Source: Flavobacteriales bacterium (lineage in GTDB: Bacteria > Bacteroidota > Bacteroidia > Flavobacteriales_D > UBA2798). From it: a stretch of DNA of 64,000 bases. The notes beneath the pieces were generated by a model. That model saw only the letters and a program-made list of their open reading frames with translations. It was not told the DNA's origin and did no database searches. The stretch covers positions 1-64,000 of the forward strand of contig JAIBBF010000005.1 in NCBI GenBank assembly GCA_019694795.1. The letters run 5' to 3'. Positions within the stretch are counted from its first letter, which is position 1, and every line of letters starts with the position of its first letter. This document shows positions 31,711 to 41,524 of the stretch, piece by piece. A program made the position numbers and the translations under genes.

Positions 31711-32994
31711 ATGAAGAAGACAGTTATTTTGATCTGGCTTATGGTAGCAGCGTTGGATTTATTTTCTCAGAGTCAGTCGCAATTATTAAAAGGATTTTCT
31801 GCGAAGGAATTATGGCCTGGCGGTGTGGTTGGCGGGAAGGTGGAAGTGAAGAATAAAGTTTGGCCCATTACGATAGAATGGAGTGGAAACGATATTTCAA
31901 AAATAGTCTTACTGCGAGCCGGTGTACTTGAAGAAATTCACGCACCAAATATTCCGGGTTATCCATCTTATTTCTACAATGGCGCAAATCGCATTTGTTT
32001 TATCGATGGAGTGTTCGTGTACTATACCACCCAATCGAACGAAATCCTCATCAGTTATGTTTTGTCGCCCGATAAGGACAAACTGAGTTCCGTTGATCCT
32101 TCAGCATTACGACAAAAATTGAGTGAATATTTTCTCCAGGTAAGTTCACAACAAAACACTGCGCGTGAAGAATATAAATCGGATATCAATGCAGAAAAGG
32201 AAAAAGAAAAACTCGCTCATTCATTAAAAGGAAAAAGTATTAAATCGATGGAGATCGTGTGGCTGACGAACGAATCGCAAACAGGGATGCAGTCACAGAT
32301 TTCCTTCGGTGTTAAAGCTATAGATGCCAATGGAAAAGTTTTTTCTACCGATAATATCGGAGGTAAAACGCCCTGGGACGATTTTGAAATTACCTGCACC
32401 GGTGCAGTACCGGGGGATGGTAAATTAACCGTGGATACCGATGCGTCAAAAATTCCCGGCGACAAAGCCACGGTGCGTGTAAAAAGCAAACATCATGCGA
32501 GTCTGGTTGCCAGTTCATCCATCAATATTGCATTCAACACCCCCGTTAAATTATCCTATGCAGGCAAACATGGTTGTCCCCCATTAACCAGCGGAACAGG
32601 TACAGGTGGCGGACGCGGTTCGGATGCCATGCTTAATGTGTGTAATAGTGCAGACGGAATTTGTGTGCTCATTGAAGTTTACATCAATGGTGTTTCCGTT
32701 CACAAAGTGAAGCTGCAAAAAGGCGTTGCACTGTATCTCGATATCAGTGGCGGACCCGGATGTAGTGGTCGTTCCGAAAAAGGAAAACAAGGCGGCAAAG
32801 GTGGAAGCGGAGGAGCTGGGGGAAGTTTAATTATCAATAAAGATCCTTCTACCACAGGTGATAATATTATTTACTATACCAATGGAGGAAGAGGCGGAAA
32901 AGGTGGAGACGGAGTAATTAGTGGTGACTCCGGTCGCAATGGCGATGACGGATCTGTAATTGTAAACAGCAAAAGCATAAAACTTAATTTCTAA
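31711..32994 (+). CDS. Exported protein with glycine-rich collagen-like C-terminus
   Basis: A 427-residue protein of no recognised family. The signal peptide is in MKKTVILIWLMVAALDLFSQ. A soluble N-terminal region follows, then a charged helix (about 150-175, EEYKSDINAEKEKEKLAHS). A possible Ig-like part (about 180-285, VRVKSKHHASLVASSSINI) comes next. From about residue 300 the chain becomes glycine-rich: a TGTGGGRGSD loop, then repeats such as GGKGGSGGAGG and GGRGGKGGDG. Such stretches form extended rigid structures in surface proteins. There is no T9SS sorting domain, so it is probably periplasmic or uses another route. It lies 24 bases upstream of the next gene, likely an operon. Confidence 0.8.
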   Translation: MKKTVILIWLMVAALDLFSQSQSQLLKGFSAKELWPGGVVGGKVEVKNKVWPITIEWSGNDISKIVLLRAGVLEEIHAPNIPGYPSYFYNGANRICFIDGVFVYYTTQSNEILISYVLSPDKDKLSSVDPSALRQKLSEYFLQVSSQQNTAREEYKSDINAEKEKEKLAHSLKGKSIKSMEIVWLTNESQTGMQSQISFGVKAIDANGKVFSTDNIGGKTPWDDFEITCTGAVPGDGKLTVDTDASKIPGDKATVRVKSKHHASLVASSSINIAFNTPVKLSYAGKHGCPPLTSGTGTGGGRGSDAMLNVCNSADGICVLIEVYINGVSVHKVKLQKGVALYLDISGGPGCSGRSEKGKQGGKGGSGGAGGSLIINKDPSTTGDNIIYYTNGGRGGKGGDGVISGDSGRNGDDGSVIVNSKSIKLNF

Positions 32995-33018
32995 TTCAAA
33001 TAGCCAATTAATAAAATC

Positions 33019-34227
33019 ATGAAAACAAAAGTTGTAGTAATCGCAATTGCATTGTTAGCAGCGCCACAAGTGAAAGCGCAGAAATTGCTTAAGAAATTAG
33101 CAGAATCATCTAAGCCGAAAGAGGAAAAGGTGGACAAAACACCGGTTCAAATTGCCGATATGGAGGGTGATTTTAAAGATGAATTCGGATATTCCGGAAA
33201 ATATTATTCGCTGGACACGTTGTGGAAAGTTGATATTAATTATGGTCGACCGGTATTGGATGAAAAAGGCAGAAAACAATTTACGAAAGTTCAAACCTGG
33301 AAATTTATCCGTGAAGAAAACGGACAAATCATTAATCGTCTTGATCGCTTCACCGGCGTTGAAATTGCTGACCGTGGTTATGGAAATTTCCGTTTGGTTG
33401 AACGTATGCTTGAAAAGGGAAATATTGTTTGCTTTAGCAAAGATGGTGGAAGCAACGGGAATTCTTATTTGCTGCAATTGGAAAAAGATGTTTATGGTCT
33501 TGCAAAGGTCGATATTCACAAAAATTTAGTTCTTGAATACCAAAATACCTACGCCAAAGATCCGGCAAAATTAGAAGCCTACGATAAGGAAATCGGAGCT
33601 GCGAAAATGCAACAGATCATGAATCAATACAAACAAAAAGAGTTTGATATTCTTCGTGAAAAATGGATGAAGAATCCAACTTATGCGGCCATGGCTGGTA
33701 AAATCGGATTTATGGATGATTACCGTAAGGTAGCCTACAACAGAAATGAAATCACTGAGAAAACAGATGCTTTTGCTACTTCATTCGAAATCGGAAAACA
33801 ATCGATTTTCTACCGTGCTTATTTTAAAACACCGGGTGCTGCACTTTGTCCCGGTTGCGAATTAAACAATACGTACGAAATGGAAGGATTTAAAATCTCC
33901 CGTATCGAATTGCGTAAGAAAGCTTCTAAATGGTCGAGAATGATCAAGCAGAAATTTGTAGAGGAAGACTTCTTTACTGCGGCTCCGATTCTGGTAAGTT
34001 TCTCTGAGAATATTGCGGATTATGCATTCCTGTATTGCATCTATCAAAACAAAGACAAGTTTGTTCACGGTAAAGCACTCAAATTAAAAGTTACCATGAC
34101 CTCCAATCAGGATGGAGTGGATAAGGATGTCCTCGCCGAAGGAACCATCTCATTACTTTACAAAAACGAAAACAAGGACGGATTTGATAAAATGATGAAA
34201 TGGGTAGAAGATGTTATCAATGAATAA
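33019..34227 (+). CDS. Uncharacterised exported protein
   Basis: A 402-residue protein with a signal peptide (MKTKVVVIAIALLAAPQVKAQ), then a Lys/Glu-rich linker. The folded region contains GDFKDEFGYSGKYYSLD, a lysine-rich helical middle (AKMQQIMNQYKQKEFDILRE), a CPGC motif near residue 278, and a C-terminal beta-rich part with YAFLYCIYQNKDKFVHG. No family is recognised. CPGC could bind metal or form a disulfide, but a thioredoxin fold is not apparent. It is the second gene of a two-gene unit and is followed by a strong terminator. Confidence 0.8.
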   Translation: MKTKVVVIAIALLAAPQVKAQKLLKKLAESSKPKEEKVDKTPVQIADMEGDFKDEFGYSGKYYSLDTLWKVDINYGRPVLDEKGRKQFTKVQTWKFIREENGQIINRLDRFTGVEIADRGYGNFRLVERMLEKGNIVCFSKDGGSNGNSYLLQLEKDVYGLAKVDIHKNLVLEYQNTYAKDPAKLEAYDKEIGAAKMQQIMNQYKQKEFDILREKWMKNPTYAAMAGKIGFMDDYRKVAYNRNEITEKTDAFATSFEIGKQSIFYRAYFKTPGAALCPGCELNNTYEMEGFKISRIELRKKASKWSRMIKQKFVEEDFFTAAPILVSFSENIADYAFLYCIYQNKDKFVHGKALKLKVTMTSNQDGVDKDVLAEGTISLLYKNENKDGFDKMMKWVEDVINE

Positions 34228-34247
34228 CAGTAGGTTTATGATGCATG

Positions 34248-34286
34248 CAGAAAGCCCCGTTGATGAGACGGGGCTTTCTGTTTTTA
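34248..34286. terminator. Strong terminator after the secreted pair
   Basis: A 13-base-pair stem CAGAAAGCCCCGT/ACGGGGCTTTCTG with a 7-base loop and T-run. The convergent membrane-protein gene ends 23 bases further on. Confidence 0.82.
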
Positions 34287-34308
34287 TTCTAATGGGAATT
34301 ACCTGCTT

Positions 34309-37062
34309 TTATTTTAGACTATCCGTTTCTGCAGGAGTCACTTTCAAATCGGATTTTATTTTTTGTATGAGTTCATCGGTGCCGGGGTCTTTTCCTAATT
34401 CAAATGCTCTTTCTGCATAGGGAAGAGCTTCATTCGCCCGGTTTAACTTATAGAGCAAGGCCGCATAGGTATCGAGATTCTGCCATGAATCCGGTGACAT
34501 ATCCATGGATGTTTTACTCCAGTTTAAAGCGGCATTTAATAGAAGTTCATTGGATGATACAGTATAAACATCCCATGCCATGGAATTAAAAAAGTCGTGA
34601 TCACCAGCTTGAATCATGTACTCAAAATCGCGATTAAAATTTTCGATTTCTAAGGCCAATTGTTCATTCTCTTCTTTCGATTTAGCATTGCATAATCCGC
34701 CTTCTTCTACGGGGAAAAGAAATACACTATGATAATGATCGAGTTTACTCGAAATCTTATAAGCAGAATAATTTAGCGATAATTGCTTTACAGCCCAATT
34801 GGTAAATGGAAACAGCATTAAAAAGGCAATGGCCGACATGATCATGACCGACTTCCTGACAAAAGGCAGAATTACATTTTTATTTCTAAAAATAATCAAC
34901 ATGCTTATTCCTAAAAAGAATATTGAAATCAAATACAATTGAAAAGACCCTTTCCAATGCATCATTCCAAATAATATTGCTAAAAATGAAAATGAAAGAC
35001 CAATGCTAATTATTCGGTCGAGCCACACATTCCCGTTTTTACTTTTTTTAAGGAATGAAAAATAGAAAAACAGAAGTGCCAGACCGAATATGATAAAGAT
35101 ACTTGCAGCTGGCCAATGCAAGGTTTTAAAGACATAACCTAAAAAGAAAAAGGATAGTCCTACTTTAAATGAAGTCTCCAGTAATTTATGAAAAGCAAGT
35201 GTTGCTCCAAATACATCCCCTTTTGGTTTTTCAATCCAATAAATGTGTACGGGGACAAATATGCTCATCATGTTATGCAAAAATAAAATCAGAAATCCGA
35301 TCAGCATCAATGGAACTCCAATCCAAATATTGATTGATTTCAAAATAAAGGAGACAATAATAATTCCCCATGCTACCCAGTACACATGTTTATTTATTTT
35401 ATAATAAAATTCCTGAATGGCAATCTGAATATTCTTTAGCCGTTCTCCTGCATCTTTCAACTTAAAAAATACCAGGGAAAGCACCGAAATAAATAACAGG
35501 ATGGCCGACAATTCAACCGAAATAAACATTCCCGCAGTGATCAAAATAATAAAGAAAGATCCGATTCCTAGTGTTCGGAAAAATTTCATGTAGTCAATGA
35601 TGGGATACAATTCATCTTTCTTCTGAATGGATTGCTTTAAATACGCTTTTATCCGCTCATTGTATTCAGCAAATTTTGATCCCGGTGCATCGGAATTTGC
35701 AATTTCAGCTTCCTCCTTTTCATTATAAGCTCTGGCTAACTGAAGTAATTTATCAATTTGATCGCCCAGATAACTGAATCGTAATCGTGATGCAATTACA
35801 GAAAGGAAAAATACAGAACAGAATAAGGATTGATAGGCTAATAAAATTAATAAACCGCTTTTATTGAACATCAAGGCAGAGGCCGATGAAAATTCGGCTA
35901 TTCCTTTCATTTGAATGATGTCGGAAATAATTTGGGATAGTCCACTGTTAAAGAGCGACATGTTTTCCTGACTAAAATCGGAGGAAGATATAATCGTTAA
36001 AAATCCTCCAAATGCTAATGCGCCGAATAATGCTGCTTCTATCACATAAGCATTCATTTTTTCATTGTCCGATTTTAATGCCACTTCCATATCCACAATC
36101 AATTCATCATTCTCATCGTGAGAAAGAATGCCCTCCATTTCTTTTTTTGTGCGGATTTCCAATTGCTCCTTTACCTCCTTGTATTGAGGAGCCTTTTTAG
36201 AAAAATGACGCAGAATCATCAGGAAATAAAATGAACTTGCAATGGTGATGATGAGTAATGCAAATCCTGGAATATCAGGAGCCAGATAGTTTTGAATAAT
36301 GATGCCTTGTACTACCATAAAAAAGACAAGGACATAATTCCAGGCACTGTTTTTTGTTTTGAATTTTAAATCATGGATTTCTTTGGTGTTTAAAATCTTA
36401 TAGGTCGATTTTAAAATGATGTTTTCCCTGAAAATTGCCGTGAGTATTACAAAAATGGGGATTAATGCATATTGACATAAAAGAAAAAATCCGGGTTCAT
36501 CTACACCAAATAATTCTGCAGCAGAATTTAAATTTCCGGTGTTATGCAGAAACAGGAATATCCAGCGAAGAGTAAAATCGAACAATAAAGGACTTAAACT
36601 GGCAGAAACAAAAATGGAAAAGGATAAGGAGCCTTGTTCTTTTTTTTCAATCCATTTTTTAGAAAGAACATCCGCCGATTCAATTTGATTTGGGCTAAAT
36701 TGAATAGTTGATTTTAACTGTTCAATAAAATCGGTATTCGTTCGTCCGGGAATGTATTTTGGATGCTTTTCCTGTAAATGGATAAATGCCAAAAATAATG
36801 CGAGTGCATTTTCTTTTTCATTTGGATTTAAGGGTTCATAAAGCGAAAAGTGTTTACTGATGCTGTCCCCTTTTTTTACCTTCGATTTACCTTCATTAAT
36901 GCATTGATCAATCAAGGCAACTTCCAGGTCCGAATCATATAAGTCTTGTGCAAGTTCACGCCATTCTATCCAAACGGAAACGGGAATGGAATGTGTTTCG
37001 TTTTTGTAAATAGAAATCAGAGATGAAACAAAAGTCAGGATTTTAATATTCTCTTGTTCCAT
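34309..37062 (-). CDS. Large multi-pass membrane protein with GldL-like segments and TPR-like tail
   Basis: A 917-residue protein without a recognised full-length family. An N-terminal soluble helical domain (about 1-145) precedes many transmembrane helices (roughly 14 to 18, between about 150 and 770). Two segments near residues 645 and 700 read YVFKTLHWPAAS and FGMMHWKGSF; they recall the 'FK..HWPG' helix of the T9SS motor protein GldL. After about 770 a soluble tail follows, ending with a TPR-like helix pair (LDTYAALLYKLNRANEALPY, ERAFELGKDPG). It starts 10 bases after the SpoIIE phosphatase gene, so the two form one operon and the protein may be a signalling target or transducer. Confidence 0.85.
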   Translation of the reverse strand: MEQENIKILTFVSSLISIYKNETHSIPVSVWIEWRELAQDLYDSDLEVALIDQCINEGKSKVKKGDSISKHFSLYEPLNPNEKENALALFLAFIHLQEKHPKYIPGRTNTDFIEQLKSTIQFSPNQIESADVLSKKWIEKKEQGSLSFSIFVSASLSPLLFDFTLRWIFLFLHNTGNLNSAAELFGVDEPGFFLLCQYALIPIFVILTAIFRENIILKSTYKILNTKEIHDLKFKTKNSAWNYVLVFFMVVQGIIIQNYLAPDIPGFALLIITIASSFYFLMILRHFSKKAPQYKEVKEQLEIRTKKEMEGILSHDENDELIVDMEVALKSDNEKMNAYVIEAALFGALAFGGFLTIISSSDFSQENMSLFNSGLSQIISDIIQMKGIAEFSSASALMFNKSGLLILLAYQSLFCSVFFLSVIASRLRFSYLGDQIDKLLQLARAYNEKEEAEIANSDAPGSKFAEYNERIKAYLKQSIQKKDELYPIIDYMKFFRTLGIGSFFIILITAGMFISVELSAILLFISVLSLVFFKLKDAGERLKNIQIAIQEFYYKINKHVYWVAWGIIIVSFILKSINIWIGVPLMLIGFLILFLHNMMSIFVPVHIYWIEKPKGDVFGATLAFHKLLETSFKVGLSFFFLGYVFKTLHWPAASIFIIFGLALLFFYFSFLKKSKNGNVWLDRIISIGLSFSFLAILFGMMHWKGSFQLYLISIFFLGISMLIIFRNKNVILPFVRKSVMIMSAIAFLMLFPFTNWAVKQLSLNYSAYKISSKLDHYHSVFLFPVEEGGLCNAKSKEENEQLALEIENFNRDFEYMIQAGDHDFFNSMAWDVYTVSSNELLLNAALNWSKTSMDMSPDSWQNLDTYAALLYKLNRANEALPYAERAFELGKDPGTDELIQKIKSDLKVTPAETDSLK

Positions 37063-37072
37063 AATTTTAAGC

Positions 37073-40000
37073 TTAAATTTTAACTCCGATTACACACACA
37101 TCATCCAGCTGTTCAAATTCACCTTTCCAGGTGTTGAAGGTTTCTGAAATAATGGTCATTTGCTTTTGAATACTCTCTGTAGAAATAGCGCACAACAATT
37201 TTTCGAAATTCGACGATTTAAATTTCTTTCCTTTTTCTCCTCCGAATTGATCGCTATATCCATCTGAGCTTTGATAAATGATATCGCCTTTTTCTAGTTG
37301 AATTTCGTGAAGTGTAAACGGTTTATCGTCGCCAATATGTATACCGATAGGTTGTTTGTCGGCTTTCAATTCAAGAATCTGACCGTTTCTTACTATAAAT
37401 ACGGAATTATTGGCTCCCGCAAATTGCAATTTCATTTCATTGTGAAGTAAGCGGCAGAATGAAATATCCATTCCATCTCTGTTCTCTCCCTCTTTGCCGG
37501 TTTGTCGCAATGCAATGATCACGCGGTGACGAAGCTGATTTAAAATCTGATCTGGTTGAAATTCTTTTTCTTCGTTTACAATCTGATTCAATAATCCTGC
37601 ACCCAACATGCTCATAAAGCCACCGGGGACCCCATGTCCTGTGCAATCCACCACCGACCACAAAATGGAATTGTTGTGATGCGCATGCCAGTAAAAATCG
37701 CCGCTTACAATATCTTTGGGTTTAAAAAAGACAAAATGTTCGGGTAAACTTTTTTTCATCATTACATCCGAAGGCAAAATGGATTGTTGAATGCGCTGTG
37801 CGTAATGAATACTATCGGTAAGTTCTTTGTTTTTAATTTCAATAATATCTTTCTGCAGAGAAATTTCTTTAGCTTTTTCAACCACTTCTGCCGTCCGTTC
37901 TTCTACTTTTTTCTCAAGAATCAGTTGACGCTCCAAATGAATACGTTCTCTGTATTTAATATAAATCCAAACCAATACAGCGGCAAAAGCAACTACCAAA
38001 ACATAGAACCACCAGGCTAACCAAAAGGGACGTTGAATGGTAAATGGAATTTGCAGAATCTCACTTTCTATATCGTAGGCATTGGTCGTTTTAACTTCTA
38101 AAACATAATTACCGTGTGGAATATTATTTAAACGAATATGATTCGATAATTGATGGTTGATCCAACTGCTATCCAGTCCCACTACACGATAACTAAAAGT
38201 TAGAGCACGCGGTGAAGCAAGGATGTCGGTATAAAAATCGAATTCAAGATTATTCTGATTCCATTTCAAATCGCTGAGTTGTTGAACATAATGAAGAGAA
38301 TCTTCTATGTTTAGAGTGTCTGAACCGACCGAAATTCCGGATAAAAATAAGCGTGGTTTTTCATCGGGAATATTAAACGATTTCGGATCAAAACTCAATA
38401 TGCCACTTAATGAGGCAATATAAATTCTTCCTTTTTCATCCATTTGTGCAATGGATGGAAGGAATTGACCGACACGAATTCCCCAGTCCTTTTTAATGAG
38501 GTAGGATTTATCATTTTTTCTGTCCCAACGCAGCAATTCTTCTTTTAAGGCAATCCAATATATTCCGCTACGGTCGCGGATCATGGCGTTAGCGGGACCG
38601 TTTTCAATTCCGAATTTTTCATTCAGCAATTCTGATTTTCCTGTTTTATGGTCGAAAGAATAAATTCCGTTTTCAGTCAGAATCCAGATGTTATCGGCTT
38701 CATCTCGGTAAGCCATTGTAATGGTGCTGTCGGGGAAGTGGTACTTTTGTTTCGGACCATAAATTTTCGATTCTTTACTTGCCGGATCAAAAATCATAAA
38801 GGCGGTTGGACCGCATGGCAATAACCATTGCTTATCATTAAGCACGTACGAATATTGGTTCTGTAATGAAATAGAATCCTTAAAAATATGAAAGGTGTCT
38901 AATGTGTTGTTTTTCGGATTGAAAACGGCAATCAAACTTTTTCCGGTGTGATAGGAAATGCAATGATATTGATGATCGGGTTTTTCGGGGTTGTGCCTGA
39001 AAAATAAAAAGTATCCCCTTCTCGCGTTTTTTTCTCTTACTTCAATAACCCGTTTATCTTTCTCCGTGAAATAGCCGTTCATCGCACTGGTGGTGAAATA
39101 AACGGTATCGTTACGAAAAGCGAAATCTCCGACTTTACTGTTATCCATTCTGTTTCCTCCGGGGAAATCAAATGGACTAAATCGCAGTGATACATTTTCC
39201 AATTCCGGATCGTAAACAACAAATCCGTAATTGTGCGATAAATAAATTTCACGGCTGTTTTTTACAACCATCATATTTACCGGAATAATTTGTGCAGAGC
39301 GATTGGAATATTCAAGTCCCATTTCTTCCCAGGGATAAAAACGGAATTGATTGATGATAGGAATGTAAATATTAAAGCTTCCATGTCCGGTAGAAACCCA
39401 GATATTTCCTTTGCTGTCTTTTTTTAGTGTTCGGATTCGGTTATCGTTCAAGCTGGTTGCAATGCGAGGATTATGCCGGATGTATTTTACTAATTTGGTT
39501 TCGGGATTTACCACCATTATTCCCGTGTTGGAAGTAGCTACCCATAAATTCCCAAATTCATCTTCAATAATTCCTCGGGCATTTTCCAGATTTAAAATGG
39601 TTTCCTTTCCCGAAATTCCGGAAACACGTTCTGCCGTTTTTTTCTCATTGTCGAGATAAATTAATCCGCTGTACGAACTCCACCACCAATTCCCCTTTTT
39701 ATCCATGTAAAAAGAATTGATGATGTTACTGGCGCTTCGTATAAAATGAGCTTCTCCTGGATCTGTTTCTTTCAGATAATCTTCAAGCGGAAAGGGATAA
39801 AATTCTTCGGTATCCGGATTAAAATAGGAGGGAATATTACTGGGGGCTCCACCTCCGAAATAACCCAATAGAAAAGTTCCGTCTTCCAATTCCCAGAATC
39901 CTTTTATTCTATTGGAAAAAGGTTGATGTCCGTCGTGCGGCTGATCGTATTTTCTAATGTAATTGGTGCAATGTCCGGTTTGAGTATTGAATTTAACCAA

Positions 40001-40456
40001 ACCACCATCCCAGGTGAGAATCCAGAATCTTCCTTTGCTGTCTTCTTTAAATGTAACGACTAATGCATAGGGTAAACTGTTTTTTTTGCTGCTGTCGGGA
40101 AGGAAATGCTTGAATTCATTTTTCTCCGGATTAAATCTCGTAATGCCCAGCGTATCTAAATACGCAATCCACATTTCACCTTTTTTGTCAACGTAAATCG
40201 TCTGGATGGTATTCGATAAAATGGAGTTTGCATCTTTATCGTCGTGCGACCAGGTATGGGTCTGGTATCCGTTAAAGCAGGCGATCCCTTTATCGCAGGC
40301 CATCCAAAGTCGGCCTTTATCATCCCAGAATTGGTTGTAGGTATTTTGTACACCGATTTGTTCCTTTCCTAATTCATGGAAAACCGGTTGCCAAAGGTGT
40401 TGTGCATTCACCACCAGGTGAAGCATAAAAGAAAAAACAAGCAGGAGCCTTTTCAT
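37073..40456 (-). CDS. Sensor-propeller SpoIIE-type serine phosphatase
   Basis: A 1127-residue membrane receptor. After a signal peptide (LLLVFSFMLHLVVNAQ), two seven-bladed propellers of the two-component regulator type fill about residues 20-690 (units such as WIAYLDTLGITRFNPEK and GNLWVATSNTGIMVVNPET). A Y_Y_Y domain follows (about 720-800, FSYRVVGLDSSW). One transmembrane helix (about 808-830) and a coiled coil (about 835-885) precede the cytoplasmic PP2C/SpoIIE domain (about 890-1127), with metal-binding aspartates in VSGDFYW, VVDCTGHGVPG and YQSSDGYSDQFGG. It should sense a periplasmic signal and dephosphorylate a partner, usually a STAS protein. Confidence 0.92.
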   Translation of the reverse strand: MKRLLLVFSFMLHLVVNAQHLWQPVFHELGKEQIGVQNTYNQFWDDKGRLWMACDKGIACFNGYQTHTWSHDDKDANSILSNTIQTIYVDKKGEMWIAYLDTLGITRFNPEKNEFKHFLPDSSKKNSLPYALVVTFKEDSKGRFWILTWDGGLVKFNTQTGHCTNYIRKYDQPHDGHQPFSNRIKGFWELEDGTFLLGYFGGGAPSNIPSYFNPDTEEFYPFPLEDYLKETDPGEAHFIRSASNIINSFYMDKKGNWWWSSYSGLIYLDNEKKTAERVSGISGKETILNLENARGIIEDEFGNLWVATSNTGIMVVNPETKLVKYIRHNPRIATSLNDNRIRTLKKDSKGNIWVSTGHGSFNIYIPIINQFRFYPWEEMGLEYSNRSAQIIPVNMMVVKNSREIYLSHNYGFVVYDPELENVSLRFSPFDFPGGNRMDNSKVGDFAFRNDTVYFTTSAMNGYFTEKDKRVIEVREKNARRGYFLFFRHNPEKPDHQYHCISYHTGKSLIAVFNPKNNTLDTFHIFKDSISLQNQYSYVLNDKQWLLPCGPTAFMIFDPASKESKIYGPKQKYHFPDSTITMAYRDEADNIWILTENGIYSFDHKTGKSELLNEKFGIENGPANAMIRDRSGIYWIALKEELLRWDRKNDKSYLIKKDWGIRVGQFLPSIAQMDEKGRIYIASLSGILSFDPKSFNIPDEKPRLFLSGISVGSDTLNIEDSLHYVQQLSDLKWNQNNLEFDFYTDILASPRALTFSYRVVGLDSSWINHQLSNHIRLNNIPHGNYVLEVKTTNAYDIESEILQIPFTIQRPFWLAWWFYVLVVAFAAVLVWIYIKYRERIHLERQLILEKKVEERTAEVVEKAKEISLQKDIIEIKNKELTDSIHYAQRIQQSILPSDVMMKKSLPEHFVFFKPKDIVSGDFYWHAHHNNSILWSVVDCTGHGVPGGFMSMLGAGLLNQIVNEEKEFQPDQILNQLRHRVIIALRQTGKEGENRDGMDISFCRLLHNEMKLQFAGANNSVFIVRNGQILELKADKQPIGIHIGDDKPFTLHEIQLEKGDIIYQSSDGYSDQFGGEKGKKFKSSNFEKLLCAISTESIQKQMTIISETFNTWKGEFEQLDDVCVIGVKI

Positions 40457-40520
40457 AAGGGCTTCTAATATAGAGCAAAAGATCTTTGGATGAGAAGGAG
40501 AATGAAAAAATTAAGGTGAA

Positions 40521-41447
40521 TTACACCATTTTTGAACGTTTAATCAGGTATTCCATCAATACCTTGTCAAAGCCTTCACGAATATCGGCTTCCACCAGTT
40601 CAATATTTAATTGAGCGCATTTTAAAACGAGGTCGTTTTTAAATTTCGACATCGCCTCCAAATATTTTTCCCGTACTCCGGAGGGGTTGAGTTTAATTTC
40701 TTCGCCACTTTCCATATCGATGAAGGTGTAGGGACGATTCTCGAAATTGAATTCAAGTTCCAGTTTTTTATCACTTACGTGAAAAAGAATAACCTCATGT
40801 TTATTGTGACGCAAATGCTGTAGTGCAGAAAATAATTCTTCCGATTCTTCTGAATTATCAAGCATATCTGAGAAAATAACCACCAGTGATCTGCGATGAA
40901 CAGCTTCGGCTATACGGTGTAAGCATTGTGCTGCGCGTGTAGTGTGTGGATTCCCTGCGCTGAATAGTTGCAAATGTTTCTCCAGTTCGCTGTACAGGAA
41001 TTTCTGATGTGTAATACTGGATTTGCTTGGCGTGTGGAGTTCTATTTGTTCGGAAAATAAGCTTAAGCCACAAGCATCGCGCTGTCGTTTTAATAATTCC
41101 ATTAATGCAGCTGCGGCGTGAATGGAAAATCCGATTTTATTGTAAAATCCTTTTTCGGGTGTTTCGGGAAAAAACATCGAAGAAGAAGTGTCGATGATAA
41201 TCTGACATCTCAGGTTTGTTTCTTCCTCGTAACGTTTAATGAATAATTTGTCGGTACGCGCAAATAATTTCCAATCGATATGCCGGGTAGATTCTCCGGT
41301 ATTGTAGAGGCGGTGTTCCGCAAATTCAACCGAAAAACCATGAAAGGGACTTTTATGTAATCCCGTAATAAATCCTTCCACTACCTGGCGGGCAAGAAAT
41401 TCGAGATTGCCGAAGGGCTCCGTTTTATGTTTGTCGATTTTATTCAA
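40521..41447 (-). CDS. DUF58 family protein (vWA-like)
   Basis: A 308-residue cytoplasmic protein. The DUF58 signature is TGESTRHIDWKLFARTDKL (residues about 50-68), followed by the metal-ion-dependent adhesion-like strand IIIDTSSSMFF (about 88-98, DTSSS) and a vWA-type domain to the end. Proteins of this kind usually pair with MoxR ATPases and contribute to assembly or chaperone-like functions, including the Bat operons of Bacteroidota. No MoxR gene occurs in the window: the upstream gene is thioredoxin and the downstream gene the SpoIIE phosphatase. The minus-strand thioredoxin terminator separates it from trxA. Confidence 0.9.
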   Translation of the reverse strand: MNKIDKHKTEPFGNLEFLARQVVEGFITGLHKSPFHGFSVEFAEHRLYNTGESTRHIDWKLFARTDKLFIKRYEEETNLRCQIIIDTSSSMFFPETPEKGFYNKIGFSIHAAAALMELLKRQRDACGLSLFSEQIELHTPSKSSITHQKFLYSELEKHLQLFSAGNPHTTRAAQCLHRIAEAVHRRSLVVIFSDMLDNSEESEELFSALQHLRHNKHEVILFHVSDKKLELEFNFENRPYTFIDMESGEEIKLNPSGVREKYLEAMSKFKNDLVLKCAQLNIELVEADIREGFDKVLMEYLIKRSKMV

Positions 41448-41462
41448 AACATCGTTTTAAAA

Positions 41463-41496
41463 AGAAGAATTCCGGGCAGCAGTACCCGGAATTCTA
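41463..41496 (-). terminator. Terminator downstream of thioredoxin (minus strand)
   Basis: A perfect 11-base-pair stem AGAATTCCGGG/CCCGGAATTCT with an 8-base loop; on the minus strand it is followed by TTCTTTTT. It lies between trxA and the DUF58 gene start. Confidence 0.75.
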
Positions 41497-41524
41497 GAAC
41501 AACTTTACTCAGGAGGGAGGTAGC

